Origin: Sungkyunkwania multivorans
Lineage (GTDB): Bacteria > Bacteroidota > Bacteroidia > Flavobacteriales > Flavobacteriaceae
Reading direction: 5' to 3'
Assembly (NCBI RefSeq): GCF_042675645.1
Contig: NZ_JBHTJH010000005.1
Span: forward strand, 62,001-126,000
DNA length: 64,000 nucleotides
Every line of letters begins with the position of its first letter. Within the stretch, counting starts at the first letter, position 1. The notes beneath the pieces are model-generated. The model had not been told where the DNA came from. It searched no databases and was given only the letters and a program-made list of their open reading frames with translations. Made by a program: the position numbers and the translations under genes. Below, one piece after another: positions 16,913 through 25,969 of the stretch.

Positions 16913-17293
16913 TCATTTCACCGCGATCATAGAGATCTCCACATTGACGAACTTTGGAAGATTGGCAACCTCCACTGTTTCTCGGGCAGGAGCTGTGGCC
17001 TCGTCAAAGTAACCGCCATAAACTTCATTTACCTGTGCAAAATTATGCATATCCGATAAGAAGATGCTCGTTTTCACCACATGCTCAAAGGTCATGTCAG
17101 CCGCCGCTAGAACTTCCTTCAGATTAGACATTACCTGTTTGGTCTCGTCTTTAATATTGTCTAAGACCATGGCTCCGGTGGCAGGGTTGATGGCGATCTG
17201 CCCGGACATATACAGGGTATTATCAACTAAAGTCGCTTGATTGTAAGGGCCAAGAGGAGCAGGGGCCTTGTCGGTAGTAATGATCTTTTTCAT
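16913..17293 (-). CDS. RidA-family reactive enamine/imine deaminase
   Basis: The 126-residue protein fits the RidA (YjgF/YER057c/UK114) family, which hydrolyses reactive 2-aminoacrylate and related imines. Family motifs are APAPLGPYNQATLV at the N-terminus, LYMSGQIAINPATG, VKTSIFLSDM, and PARETVEVANLP, whose Arg (near residue 105) binds the carboxylate. It acts in the cytosol as a trimer in known relatives. The length is typical. It appears to stand alone, facing the long gap before lptD. Confidence 0.93.
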   Translation of the reverse strand: MKKIITTDKAPAPLGPYNQATLVDNTLYMSGQIAINPATGAMVLDNIKDETKQVMSNLKEVLAAADMTFEHVVKTSIFLSDMHNFAQVNEVYGGYFDEATAPARETVEVANLPKFVNVEISMIAVK

Positions 17294-17610
17294 GATCGGT
17301 TTTAGTTTGATGGATTATTGATGTGCTAAATTAACAAATAAGGATCTCAGATTCGTGTTAAGCCAATTATAATTGATAATGCAACAGACGGAATTCGAGT
17401 TTCGAACTTTAAACGTTCTGCCTTCGCTGGCGGTTGTCGAAGAATTGTTTGTTTGGAAGATTGCCCAGGGCTGAAACTCCAAGCAACAGAATCTAAATCC
17501 TCAGATCAGATCTTGTCAAAGGCAAACAGGCATCATTGATAGCTGGATAAGACCTTTGTATTGTTGAAACACCCTAGGATAAACAGCTTCCTAATTCATA
17601 CTTCCAACCG
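17294..17610. other. 317-bp intergenic region with no recognised feature
   Basis: It separates the start of the RidA gene from the end of lptD, both on the minus strand. Frames are broken on both strands, and I see no tRNA, clear terminator or -7 element. A CCCTAGG heptamer at about 17572 recalls the REP-like family but lacks a second arm. Confidence 0.5.
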
Positions 17611-20358
17611 CTACAATCGCCTGTCCGGTTCCCTACGTTTGTCGTATTTAAGGTCTCTAAGGATGTTCGATTTGATACCGATGAAGAAGTACCACGAAGA
17701 ACGCGCACTAAACGGCACCCAGTTGAAATTCATCCGAAAACTATCTAGATCCCTCTCAAAACGAAATTGGGTGAAAGTGAATCCCTTATTTTTAAAGTCA
17801 TAGCCCGAAGAGGCGCCGACCTTCCATTTGGTGCCGAGTTTCACATTGCCAGAGAACATCAACGAGTTGTTGCTGATATCATTCTGTCGCTGCGCATTCG
17901 AATAGGTGATGGTGTAGGCCAATCGAAGGTCCCATGGGATGGTAGCCTTGTAAAGGCTTGGACGTTCTTCCTCTTCGTTCTCATCGTCTTTTGCAAAGAA
18001 TCGGTTGTCTGTAAAGTCTTGGGCCTCCCCAAAGAGGTCATCGCTCCGTCCTCCGTTACGAGCATTGTCCAAATTGTCATCGTCGGTCTTCTTGCTCTCA
18101 AAACTCTTGCTAGAGAAGGAGTAATTGACATTCACATTGGCACTGGTCAGTCTAAATAGACTTCCGCCATTATCGATATTGAAGGTATTGATACGTCGAT
18201 TGTTGTTGTCCAAGGCGTAGGGGTCAAAGGTCGCCCCAAAGTTGATGTTCATCTTACTGTTAAATATCGCGGTGTTTCCATTCATCCTCACGGGACTCCA
18301 TGCCAATGAGTCTGCTGCGATATTATAGGCGGTAGAGAAATTGAGGTTATTCAAAAGGACGATCTTTTTGGGTTCTGTGGCGGTGGAGTCTTTGTCGCGC
18401 ACCTTGGCCTCAAAATTATTGCTCAATGCCATGCCTATCGAACTAGAGAAGGTACGGCTGGGCGTTCCAAACAGGCTTTGTTCAAAACGGGTGAATTCTG
18501 CTGTGTTTCCATCAGCATCTATGATGTAGGTATCGTAGTATTGGTCAAAGGCCGGATTGATATTATAACTTACTGTAGGGCGCATCACATGGCGAATCGC
18601 TTTGATCTTTCGATCTTGCCCATCTTTCTCCCGGTCAAAGGTTCCGTAGATGGTCGTTCCAATGCTTGCACTAAAGTTATATTGCCTAAAGGCGTCAAAA
18701 TTATTGAGCGTATCGATGGTAGAAGCTCCCAAAGTGGGGTCAAAATCATTTCTTCTGATGGTGTTCAAGGTCCAATTCTCGGTATAGGTCCCTCCCATGG
18801 ACACACTAAAATGCTTGGCCACCTTAAAGTTGGTACTTACGGGAATGGAGTGTTGCATCCCCACACGCGCATCTTCGAACATTTCACTCTTTAGAAAGAG
18901 AGAATCGGTAGTTTGAATGCGATTTTCGCCTCTTACATTATACTGAAAGTTGATATTCTCTATGATTCCTTTCTTGGGACTGTCCCTTTTGGCAAAAGGA
19001 AAGATACGCTCCACGCTCGCCTGCAAGGTCGGTAAGGTCATGTTGATGATCTCTGTATTGGTATTTTGCGAATGCGTGGCTGTTAGCGATAGGTTTACCG
19101 ATGGGTAGCCCGAAAAGGTCTTAGAATAAGAGATGGAGGAGTTCAAGCTGTTATTCAAGAAATTGGGTGTGCTCAACTGATTCACCGATTGTCTGAAAAA
19201 CTGGCTGCTTCCCAGTCGCACAGAAGCGGAAAAACGCGAATTGGGATTGGCCTTGCTATCTTGGCTGTGTGTCCAAACGATGTTGTAGATCCTCGACTTG
19301 GAGAAGTTTGGGAACCCACGCTCACCTCTGATCAAGTTTTCAAAACGGTAGCTAAAATTTCCGCGGTAATGGTAGCGCCAGGCATAGGTGCTTTCCAGGC
19401 GAAAACCGTAACTACCATTGGTATAGTAATCTCCAAGTACCGCGAGGTCGATATAATCGCTGATGGGAAAATAATAACCCCCATTCTGAAAGAAATAGCC
19501 GCGTTCGTTGTTCTCTCCAAGTGTTGGAAAGATAAACCCAGCCGTCGCCTCATCCTGCAAGGGAAAATAGGCAAACGGAAGTCCGATAGGTGTCGGCACA
19601 TCGGCGATATACATATTGGAGAAGCCAGCGACGATCTTTTTCTTTGGCACCAGCTTGATGCGTCTGGCTCGTATGTAGTAATCTGGGTCTTCGAGATTCT
19701 TTGAGGTGGTAAAACGCGCATTCTGGATATAGACGACCGAATCGTTTTCCCGTTTGGTGATATCTCCAAAGACCTTGAAATCATTCTGTTCCGTGCGACT
19801 ATTCCATATCAAGGCACGCTTGCTGTCATAGTTAAACAGGATAGAGTCTGGCTCCACGACATCACCGCCCTGCGTAAAAATAGGAGGCTGGACATAGTTG
19901 CCCAAAGAGTCGCGAATTCCTTTGGCAAAGACCTCATTGGTCTCATAGTTAAGGACAATGGAGCCTGCTTCGACCTTGGTCTGCAAATATTCTACCACCG
20001 CCTCGTCATACAGATACAGCTTTCCTTCCTTTCTGCTTACCCGCATATATTCTTTGGCTTCCTTGTGTACTTTACCTTCCAAAAGCGGTTTTTTTGTCAC
20101 GCTGTCTTGTGTGATACTATCGACCTCGGTGGTGTCGATCTCTGCAGTTCGTATCTCGGGAAGGATCTCGTTGATAGAAAGGTTCAAGGAGTCTTTTGGC
20201 TTATCTTTATTTTCAAAGGATTTTTCTTGGCCTTCTTGGGAAAAACCATGTGCAAAAAATAGTGCAAAACTTATTGATAAAAGTATATGGCGAGAGGTTG
20301 TTTGCAATGGTGTATATCCTATTTTTGTAAAAGTATGGCCTAGTTTTTGAAGGCTCAA
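17611..20358 (-). CDS. lptD: LPS-assembly protein LptD, Bacteroidota type
   Basis: The 915-residue outer-membrane protein inserts lipopolysaccharide into the outer leaflet. A signal peptide (hydrophobic LLSISFALFFAHGFSQ) is followed by an OstA-like periplasmic jellyroll (about 95-260, with IVLNYETNEVFAKG and RIKLVPKKKIVAGFSNMYI) and a long C-terminal beta-barrel. The VPTPIGLPFAYFPL segment is characteristic of the family. The start is uncertain: TTG at 20358 gives a 20-residue lead before the signal core, and an in-frame TTG nearer it (beginning MQTTSRH) also works. It is divergent from the amidase gene across about 80 bp. Confidence 0.92.
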   Translation of the reverse strand: MSLQKLGHTFTKIGYTPLQTTSRHILLSISFALFFAHGFSQEGQEKSFENKDKPKDSLNLSINEILPEIRTAEIDTTEVDSITQDSVTKKPLLEGKVHKEAKEYMRVSRKEGKLYLYDEAVVEYLQTKVEAGSIVLNYETNEVFAKGIRDSLGNYVQPPIFTQGGDVVEPDSILFNYDSKRALIWNSRTEQNDFKVFGDITKRENDSVVYIQNARFTTSKNLEDPDYYIRARRIKLVPKKKIVAGFSNMYIADVPTPIGLPFAYFPLQDEATAGFIFPTLGENNERGYFFQNGGYYFPISDYIDLAVLGDYYTNGSYGFRLESTYAWRYHYRGNFSYRFENLIRGERGFPNFSKSRIYNIVWTHSQDSKANPNSRFSASVRLGSSQFFRQSVNQLSTPNFLNNSLNSSISYSKTFSGYPSVNLSLTATHSQNTNTEIINMTLPTLQASVERIFPFAKRDSPKKGIIENINFQYNVRGENRIQTTDSLFLKSEMFEDARVGMQHSIPVSTNFKVAKHFSVSMGGTYTENWTLNTIRRNDFDPTLGASTIDTLNNFDAFRQYNFSASIGTTIYGTFDREKDGQDRKIKAIRHVMRPTVSYNINPAFDQYYDTYIIDADGNTAEFTRFEQSLFGTPSRTFSSSIGMALSNNFEAKVRDKDSTATEPKKIVLLNNLNFSTAYNIAADSLAWSPVRMNGNTAIFNSKMNINFGATFDPYALDNNNRRINTFNIDNGGSLFRLTSANVNVNYSFSSKSFESKKTDDDNLDNARNGGRSDDLFGEAQDFTDNRFFAKDDENEEEERPSLYKATIPWDLRLAYTITYSNAQRQNDISNNSLMFSGNVKLGTKWKVGASSGYDFKNKGFTFTQFRFERDLDSFRMNFNWVPFSARSSWYFFIGIKSNILRDLKYDKRREPDRRL

Positions 20359-20440
20359 AATTAAACATATTTTTTTGGTGACTTTTGCAATACCAAAATT
20401 TTATTTCGTTTTAATAACAATGATAAGAGGTAAATATTTT

Positions 20441-21559
20441 ATGAGCAGGAAATTTGTGATTTTTTTGGGAGTCGTCATACTTTCGGTTTGCTTGTCTTCT
20501 TACATTCCCATCAAAAAGCAAGCCAAAGACCGTGTTTTCACTGTTGTTTTGGATGCAGGCCACGGCGGAAAGGATCCGGGGAAGAAGACCAAGCACTACA
20601 ATGAGAAGGATATCGCCCTTAACATTGTTCTAAAGATAGGGAAGGAGCTCGAAAAGCACGATAACATCAAAGTGGTCTATACGCGTAAGACCGACGTCTT
20701 CGTAGATCTCTACGAAAGAGGCCGAATTGCTAACGAGGCCAATGCAGACCTTTTCGTTTCTGTTCACTGTAATGCACACAATAGTCAGGCGTATGGAGCT
20801 GAGACCTGGGTGCTGGGGCTTCACGCCAATAAGCAGAATTTTAAGGTTGCCAAGGAAGAGAACTCGGTGATTTTCTTAGAGGAGGATTACGAACAGAAAT
20901 ACGATGGTTTCGATCCCAATGACGAGGAGTCTGTGATCAGTTTGCTGTTGATGCAAGAGGAATATTTGGATCAAAGTATCCAGTTGGCTGGAATTATTCA
21001 AAATGGTTTCACCAATAAATTAAAACGAAGAAATAGAAAGGTAAAGCAGGCAGGTTTTATTGTATTGCACCAGACCTTTATGCCCAGCGTACTCATCGAA
21101 ACGGGCTTTATCACCAACAAATATGAGGGCGCCTATCTCAGTTCTACCAAGGGTCAGCTAGAAATGGCCAAATCGATCGCCACGTCGGTTTTAAACTATA
21201 GAAAGGTGGTATCTCAAAATCTTTCCTTGGATGAAGTGATCGAAAAGGAGGAGCCCGAAATGGTCACATCAGACGCCGAACCCGTCATTGTAGAAGGGGT
21301 GACCTTTAAGGTGCAAATTGCGGCTAGCAGCAGATTGCTCGAAACGGAACCCTACAATTTCAATGGCCTTTCTACGATTTCCAGAGAGTCTTTTAATGAC
21401 CTGTATCGTTATTTCTACGGAAATACCTCCAACTATACGGAAGCTGAGCGACTACAGGCTGAAGCGCGTGAGAAAGGATATCCCTCGGCCTATCTTGTTG
21501 CCTATAAGGATGGTCAGCGGATAAGCGTTTCTGAAGCCCTTAGATCAGTGGCAAATTAG
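20441..21559 (+). CDS. N-acetylmuramoyl-L-alanine amidase with SPOR-like C-terminus
   Basis: The zinc amidase cleaves the stem peptide from peptidoglycan in the periplasm. After the signal segment SRKFVIFLGVVILSVCLSS, the Amidase_3 domain shows VVLDAGHGGKDPG (zinc His and Glu region), RGRIANEANADLFVSVHCNA (second zinc His) and VLIETGFITN with the catalytic Glu. The C-terminal 85 residues (VEGVTFKVQIAASSR to the end) look like a SPOR domain, which targets septal peptidoglycan. I chose ATG 20441 because AAGAGG precedes it at a plausible distance; ATG 20420 is an in-frame alternative that adds 7 residues. Confidence 0.9.
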   Translation: MSRKFVIFLGVVILSVCLSSYIPIKKQAKDRVFTVVLDAGHGGKDPGKKTKHYNEKDIALNIVLKIGKELEKHDNIKVVYTRKTDVFVDLYERGRIANEANADLFVSVHCNAHNSQAYGAETWVLGLHANKQNFKVAKEENSVIFLEEDYEQKYDGFDPNDEESVISLLLMQEEYLDQSIQLAGIIQNGFTNKLKRRNRKVKQAGFIVLHQTFMPSVLIETGFITNKYEGAYLSSTKGQLEMAKSIATSVLNYRKVVSQNLSLDEVIEKEEPEMVTSDAEPVIVEGVTFKVQIAASSRLLETEPYNFNGLSTISRESFNDLYRYFYGNTSNYTEAERLQAEAREKGYPSAYLVAYKDGQRISVSEALRSVAN

Positions 21560-21583
21560 ATTAGTTCTTTCTAAAATAATTTC

Positions 21584-21591
21584 TAATTTTG
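21584..21591 (+). promoter_or_regulatory. -7 promoter element for the mlaD-like gene
   Basis: TAATTTTG matches TAnnTTTG and ends 25 bp before the TTG start at 21617. Confidence 0.45.
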
Positions 21592-21616
21592 TTTCGACAC
21601 GATAAAGCTGTATAGT

Positions 21617-22594
21617 TTGAAGATATCTAGAGAGATCAAAACAGCATTGTTGGCATTGGCTGGCATTGCTTTATTTATTTTTGGGTTTAGCTATTTAAAG
21701 GCCAACCCCATTTTTCAGTCGGCAAGGACCTTCTACGCGATCTATAGTCACGTAGGCGGCCTTACCACCGGAACTGTCGTGACGATCAATGGGTTTCCGG
21801 TTGGGAAGATCCAAGATATCCGATTTATGGACAGTTCAGGGAAATTGCTGGTGACGTTCAATGTGGAGGATGATTTCCAGTTTTCGAAGAATAGCAAGGC
21901 CGAGATCTATGAGGCAGGTGTTATTGGCGGAAAGGCCTTGGCCATCATGCCAGCATTTGACAATGCCGAGACGGCCAAGTCAGGTGATACCCTAACAACG
22001 AGCTATCGACCGGGACTCACAGAATCTGTTGAGAACAAGTTACAGCCTTTTCTAAAGGATCTTGATAAACTATTGGTGTCTACCAATTCAGTGGTGGGCA
22101 AGGTCGATTCGGTATTCGATGCCAAGGCGCAAGCAGATCTAAAAAGAAGTCTTTCTGGTCTAAGCCAAGTGATCGATAATTTCAAAAAGACCTCCAGATC
22201 GATCGATGGCATTGTTGCTGGAAACAAGGAGCGGTTGGATAAGACCATCGCCAATGCAGAGAATATAACGAGCAATCTTTCCAAAGTATCCGATACGCTA
22301 GCACAGGCCAACCTTGGAAAAACCGTGAAAGATCTCCAAGCGACGGTCAATAATATGAACGGTATCTTGGCCAAGATCGAAAGTGGTGACGGGTCCGTTG
22401 GAAAGCTCTTAAAAGATGAAGCTCTTTACGACAATCTTTCTGGTGCCTCGAAACAGCTAGAGCAATTGTTGCAGGATATGAAACTCAATCCTAAGCGATA
22501 TGTTCACTTTTCATTGTTTGGAAAGCGACCAAAGCAATACGATCCGCCAAAGGAAACACCCGAAACATCTGTCGAAGAGAATTCAAAGAACTAA
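21617..22594 (+). CDS. MlaD/Mce-family lipid-transfer protein
   Basis: The 325-residue protein has one N-terminal membrane anchor (TALLALAGIALFIFGFSYL) and an MCE domain at about 35-125: FYAIYSHVGGLTTGTVVTINGFPVGKIQDIRF and GGKALAIMPA. The C-terminal half is a long helical region with coiled-coil periodicity (VDSVFDAKAQADLKRSLSGLS). Relatives hold phospholipids or other hydrophobic cargo in the periplasm as part of an ABC importer, but no permease or ATPase gene is adjacent. The TTG start is fixed by the membrane anchor. A -7 element precedes it, and a 15-bp gap leads to the iron-sulfur gene. Confidence 0.88.
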   Translation: MKISREIKTALLALAGIALFIFGFSYLKANPIFQSARTFYAIYSHVGGLTTGTVVTINGFPVGKIQDIRFMDSSGKLLVTFNVEDDFQFSKNSKAEIYEAGVIGGKALAIMPAFDNAETAKSGDTLTTSYRPGLTESVENKLQPFLKDLDKLLVSTNSVVGKVDSVFDAKAQADLKRSLSGLSQVIDNFKKTSRSIDGIVAGNKERLDKTIANAENITSNLSKVSDTLAQANLGKTVKDLQATVNNMNGILAKIESGDGSVGKLLKDEALYDNLSGASKQLEQLLQDMKLNPKRYVHFSLFGKRPKQYDPPKETPETSVEENSKN

Positions 22595-22609
22595 AATTAC
22601 GAAGCACTT

Positions 22610-23926
22610 ATGGAATATATCCCAAATATTATCTTCGCTATCATATTGGCTGCAGGAATCGGCTATTTTGCTAAAAATGTAAAGAAGTTGATTCGCAATA
22701 TCAAACTTGGGACCGCCATTGACCGAACCGATAACAAGGCCGAAAGATGGCGTAACATGGCGATGATCGCTCTGGGACAATCGAAGATGGTCGTACGACC
22801 GATCGCAGGGTTCTTGCATATTATTGTCTATGTGGGATTCGTCATCATCAATATCGAGGTCTTAGAGATCATCATCGACGGAATTTTTGGAACACATCGT
22901 ATCTTTCAACCTATATTGGGGGAGGCGGTTTACGGTTTTCTGATAGGTACATTCGAAGTCTTGGCCGCCTTGGTCTTTGTCACGGTGATCATATTTTGGC
23001 TTAGGAGAAATGCCATCCGCTTACAGCGATTCATCAAGCCAGAAATGAAGGGATGGCCAAAGAAGGATGCCGACCTCATTCTTTATTTCGAAATGGTCTT
23101 GATGACGTTGTTCTTGGTCATGAATGCGACGGATGCTCCATTCCAGGAAGCTGGAGTAGGTAATGTGATCAGTGGTTATATCGCCCCATTGTTCGATGGT
23201 GTCTCAGAAAGTACCCTACACCTCATAGAACGCAGCGCCTGGTGGTTGCATATCGTTGGCATTCTCATTTTCTTGAATTATCTGTATTTCTCCAAGCATT
23301 TACATATTTTATTGGCATTTCCGAATACCTGGTACGCCAATTTGGCGCCACAGGGAAAATTTAAGAATGATGAGGCCGTTACTAAAGAGGTGATGCTGAT
23401 GATGGACCCCAATGCTGACCCCTTTGCAGCACCCGCTGAAGGTGAGACCGAAGAAGCACCAGCGAAATTTGGAGCTTCGGATGTAGCAGATCTCAACTGG
23501 GTGAGTTTGCTCAACGCATATACTTGTACCGAATGCGGACGTTGTACGAGCGAATGTCCTGCCAACCAAACCGGGAAGAAACTTTCGCCGCGAAAGATCA
23601 TGATGGATACCAGAGACCGTTTGGAGGAGGTTGGAAAGAATATCGACGCTAACGGAGGCGAGTTCAAAGAGGATGGCAAGCAATTGTTAGACAACTATAT
23701 CACACGCGAGGAGCTTTGGGCATGTACTTCTTGTAATGCCTGTGTTGAAGCCTGTCCGGTAAACATCGACCCATTATCGATCATCGTTGAAATGAGAAAG
23801 TATTTGGTGATGGAGCAATCAGCCGCACCGGTCGAGTTGAACAACATGATGCAGAACATTGAGAACAACGGCGCGCCTTGGCCTTATAACCAAATGGACC
23901 GTTTAAATTGGAAAAACGAAGCGTAA
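22610..23926 (+). CDS. Membrane haem b/iron-sulfur oxidoreductase subunit (HdrC-like)
   Basis: The 438-residue protein has about five transmembrane helices in residues 1-240. Histidines suited to haem b coordination lie in IAGFLHIIVYVGF, WWLHIVGILIF and YFSKHLHILLAF. A cytoplasmic part then carries two [4Fe-4S] clusters: Cys306, Cys309, Cys312, Cys316 and Cys372, Cys375, Cys378, Cys382. This is the layout of DUF224-type membrane redox proteins, such as those passing electrons from electron-transfer flavoprotein to menaquinone. The CCG-domain half that is often fused to it is encoded two genes downstream. The electron donor is inferred, not shown. Confidence 0.88.
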   Translation: MEYIPNIIFAIILAAGIGYFAKNVKKLIRNIKLGTAIDRTDNKAERWRNMAMIALGQSKMVVRPIAGFLHIIVYVGFVIINIEVLEIIIDGIFGTHRIFQPILGEAVYGFLIGTFEVLAALVFVTVIIFWLRRNAIRLQRFIKPEMKGWPKKDADLILYFEMVLMTLFLVMNATDAPFQEAGVGNVISGYIAPLFDGVSESTLHLIERSAWWLHIVGILIFLNYLYFSKHLHILLAFPNTWYANLAPQGKFKNDEAVTKEVMLMMDPNADPFAAPAEGETEEAPAKFGASDVADLNWVSLLNAYTCTECGRCTSECPANQTGKKLSPRKIMMDTRDRLEEVGKNIDANGGEFKEDGKQLLDNYITREELWACTSCNACVEACPVNIDPLSIIVEMRKYLVMEQSAAPVELNNMMQNIENNGAPWPYNQMDRLNWKNEA

Positions 23927-23951
23927 ATTTATATAATCAAATTGAAAAGCT

Positions 23952-24398
23952 ATGAACAGAGAAGAAGCAGATAAACTGTTACATGAAAAGGTAGAAGCAG
24001 GAGAACACATCAGCCCGGTATTGCCCGAAGGTGTGAAGAATTACTTGATCGACATCGATGGTACGATCACCGAGGATGTGCCTAATGAGGAGCCATGGCG
24101 AATGGCCACTTGCGAGCCATTCGAGGATGCAAAGGAAACCTGCAACAAATGGTACGAGGAAGGACACATGATATGTTTCTTCACATCGCGAACAGAGGCG
24201 CACAGAGCGGTAACTGAAAAATGGTTGGCAGACCATGGTTTCAAATACCACAGCTTACTTATGGGCAAGCCAAGAGGAGGAAACTACCATTGGATCGATA
24301 ATCACCTTGTAAAAGCGACTCGCTACAACGGGAAGTTTACCGATATGGTACAAAAGGAAGTGAAGATCGAAGTCTTCGACGACGGAAAACACGACTAA
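23952..24398 (+). CDS. HAD-superfamily protein (often labelled phosphoheptose isomerase)
   Basis: The 148-residue protein contains a HAD phosphatase motif I (NYLIDIDGTITED, nucleophile Asp near residue 36) and a motif II Thr in MICFFTSRTEAH. The rest resembles LNS2-type HAD domains with a KPRGGNYHWIDNH segment. Bacteroidota homologues are often named phosphoheptose isomerase, but the sequence shows no SIS fold, so I do not use that name. It lies between the two redox genes, 25 bp after the first. It probably dephosphorylates a small metabolite; the substrate is unknown. Confidence 0.75.
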   Translation: MNREEADKLLHEKVEAGEHISPVLPEGVKNYLIDIDGTITEDVPNEEPWRMATCEPFEDAKETCNKWYEEGHMICFFTSRTEAHRAVTEKWLADHGFKYHSLLMGKPRGGNYHWIDNHLVKATRYNGKFTDMVQKEVKIEVFDDGKHD

Positions 24399-24512
24399 TC
24401 AAGTTAGCAGTTGGCCGTTAGCAGTTCGCAGTTTTCTTTAGTCGGGTAACTGACAAAAGATTACCGAAGGCTTAACAACTGGCAACCGAAAACTGACAAC
24501 AGAAGAATATAT
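24399..24512. repeat. CAGTT-rich inverted intergenic repeat
   Basis: The gap starts with several imperfect copies of GTTAGCAGTT and GCAGTT and ends with the opposite sense (GAAAACTGACAAC). It can fold into a long imperfect hairpin. This CAGTT/AACTG signature recurs as non-coding repeats in flavobacterial genomes. It separates the HAD gene from the CCG-domain gene. Confidence 0.5.
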
Positions 24513-25304
24513 ATGAGCGAGACATTGAGAGTGCCTACCATGGCAGAGATGATGGCCCAAGGCAAACAGCCCGAAGTACTTTTTTGGGTAGGCTGTGCCG
24601 GTAGCTTTGACGATCGAGCAAAAAAGATCACGAAAGCTTTTGTAAGGCTGATGAACAGGGCCGATGTGGAATTTGCCGTGTTAGGTGCTGAAGAAAGCTG
24701 TACTGGCGATCCAGCGAAGCGTGCAGGGAACGAATTTTTGTTTCAGATGCAGGCAGTGACCAACATCGAGGTGATGAACGCCTACGAGATCAAGAAGGTG
24801 GTCACCGCATGTCCTCATTGTTTCAATACCATAAAAAATGAGTACCCTTCCTTAGGAGGAAACTACGAGGTGATGCACCATACACAATTCTTGAAATCCT
24901 TATTGGATGAAGGTCGTCTGACGATTGAAGGAGGGCAATTCAAAGGAAAACGTATTACCTATCACGACCCTTGCTATTTGGGACGTGCCAATGGCGTATA
25001 TGAAGCGCCAAGAGATCTCATCCGTAAATTGGATGTAGAGTTGGTAGAGATGCGCAAATGCAAAAAGCAGGGATTATGTTGCGGAGCGGGCGGTGCACAG
25101 ATGTTCAAAGAACCCGAAAAAGGAGATAAGGACGTCAATATCGAACGTACTGAGCAAGCCTTAGAGACCAAGCCTAATATTATCGCGGCAGGATGCCCGT
25201 TTTGTAATACGATGATGACCGATGGTATCAAAGGAAAAGAAAAGGAGGATGAGATCGCTGTGATGGACATCGCCGAGCTGATCGCCAACGCACAAGACTT
25301 ATAA
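24513..25304 (+). CDS. CCG-domain iron-sulfur oxidoreductase subunit (HdrB/LutA-like)
   Basis: The 263-residue protein has two CCG domains that hold unusual iron-sulfur clusters in heterodisulfide reductase B and lactate-utilisation LutA proteins. The first half has FWVGCAGSFDDRAKK and VTACPHCFNTIKNEYP. The second has YHDPCYLGRANGVYEAPRDLI, LCCGAGGAQMFKE and IAAGCPFCNTMM. It is the natural partner of the membrane iron-sulfur protein at 22610, and together they form a split version of a fused DUF224 redox protein. It is likely a cytoplasmic subunit at the membrane. Confidence 0.9.
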   Translation: MSETLRVPTMAEMMAQGKQPEVLFWVGCAGSFDDRAKKITKAFVRLMNRADVEFAVLGAEESCTGDPAKRAGNEFLFQMQAVTNIEVMNAYEIKKVVTACPHCFNTIKNEYPSLGGNYEVMHHTQFLKSLLDEGRLTIEGGQFKGKRITYHDPCYLGRANGVYEAPRDLIRKLDVELVEMRKCKKQGLCCGAGGAQMFKEPEKGDKDVNIERTEQALETKPNIIAAGCPFCNTMMTDGIKGKEKEDEIAVMDIAELIANAQDL

Positions 25305-25335
25305 ACGATAGTTTTTAACATAAGATTGCAAACGA

Positions 25336-25362
25336 AGACCTCCTTTTGATGAAGGGGGTTTT
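25336..25362 (+). terminator. Probable terminator after the redox cluster
   Basis: ACCTCCTT pairs with AAGGGGGT (one G-T pair) across TTGATG and is followed by TTTTG and a T-rich stretch, about 32 bp after the CCG gene. Confidence 0.6.
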
Positions 25363-25451
25363 GTATTTTTACAAAAGATAAAATGCACTTGAAGAATCTT
25401 AGGTGTATGCGTAAAACCCAAAACCTAGTACCCAAAACCAAAGGAATAAAA

Positions 25452-25937
25452 ATGCTAACAGACTTTAATACCTTGCCAGATACGGCGCGTGTTTGGATCT
25501 ATCAGGCCAACCGTTCTTTTACCGAGGAAGAGCTTGCAGAGATCAGGGAAAAGCTCGATCATTTTCTTGAGCAATGGACGGCGCACGGAGCCGATCTGAA
25601 GGCGGGCTTTGAGATCAAATACAAACGATTCATTATCATCGCACTAGATCAAGCGCTCCATGCAGCTTCAGGATGCTCCATCGATGCCTCTGTGCATTTT
25701 ATTCAGCAACTGGAGCGGGAATATAATGTAGACCTTATGGATAAAATGAACGTATCTTATAAGCAAGGTGATTATATTGCATATAAGCCGTTGTTGGATT
25801 TCAAGAAGATGGCCAAAGAAGGCGCGGTGGGTAAGAAGACCATTGTTTTTAATAATTTGGTGGTCAATAAAGGGGAATTTGAAGAAAGTTGGGAAGTGCC
25901 AGCTGCTGAAAGTTGGCACAGCCGTTTTTTAAAATAA
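25452..25937 (+). CDS. Conserved Bacteroidota protein, often mislabelled ABC transporter ATPase
   Basis: The product from ATG 25452 has 161 residues. A longer frame reaches back to 25383, but the added 23 residues are low-complexity and basic and cross into the terminator region, while AAAGGAATAAAA before 25452 suits initiation. Key segments are RVWIYQANRSFTEEELAEI, GFEIKYKRFIIIALDQALHAASGCSID and FNNLVVNKGEFEESWEVPAAESWH. Homologues are named ABC transporter ATPase, but I see no Walker A or signature motif, so that name is wrong. The role is unknown, and a terminator follows. Confidence 0.8.
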   Translation: MLTDFNTLPDTARVWIYQANRSFTEEELAEIREKLDHFLEQWTAHGADLKAGFEIKYKRFIIIALDQALHAASGCSIDASVHFIQQLEREYNVDLMDKMNVSYKQGDYIAYKPLLDFKKMAKEGAVGKKTIVFNNLVVNKGEFEESWEVPAAESWHSRFLK

Positions 25938-25948
25938 TCACTCGATGT

Positions 25949-25969
25949 CATAGGTTTCAAAAACCTGTG
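25949..25969. repeat. REP-like hairpin, AGGTTT/AAACCT family
   Basis: CATAGGTTT pairs with AAACCTGTG across a 3-base loop. The arms are of the AGGTTT/AAACCT type seen in many flavobacterial intergenic repeats. No T run follows, and a true terminator lies 30 bp farther on. Confidence 0.5.

Noticed and set aside
23952..24398. Phosphoheptose isomerase as a name for the HAD protein
   Set aside because: The sequence has HAD motifs and no SIS-type isomerase fold, so the common label does not fit.
25452..25937. ABC transporter ATPase as a name for the small conserved protein
   Set aside because: No Walker A, Walker B or ABC signature motif is present.
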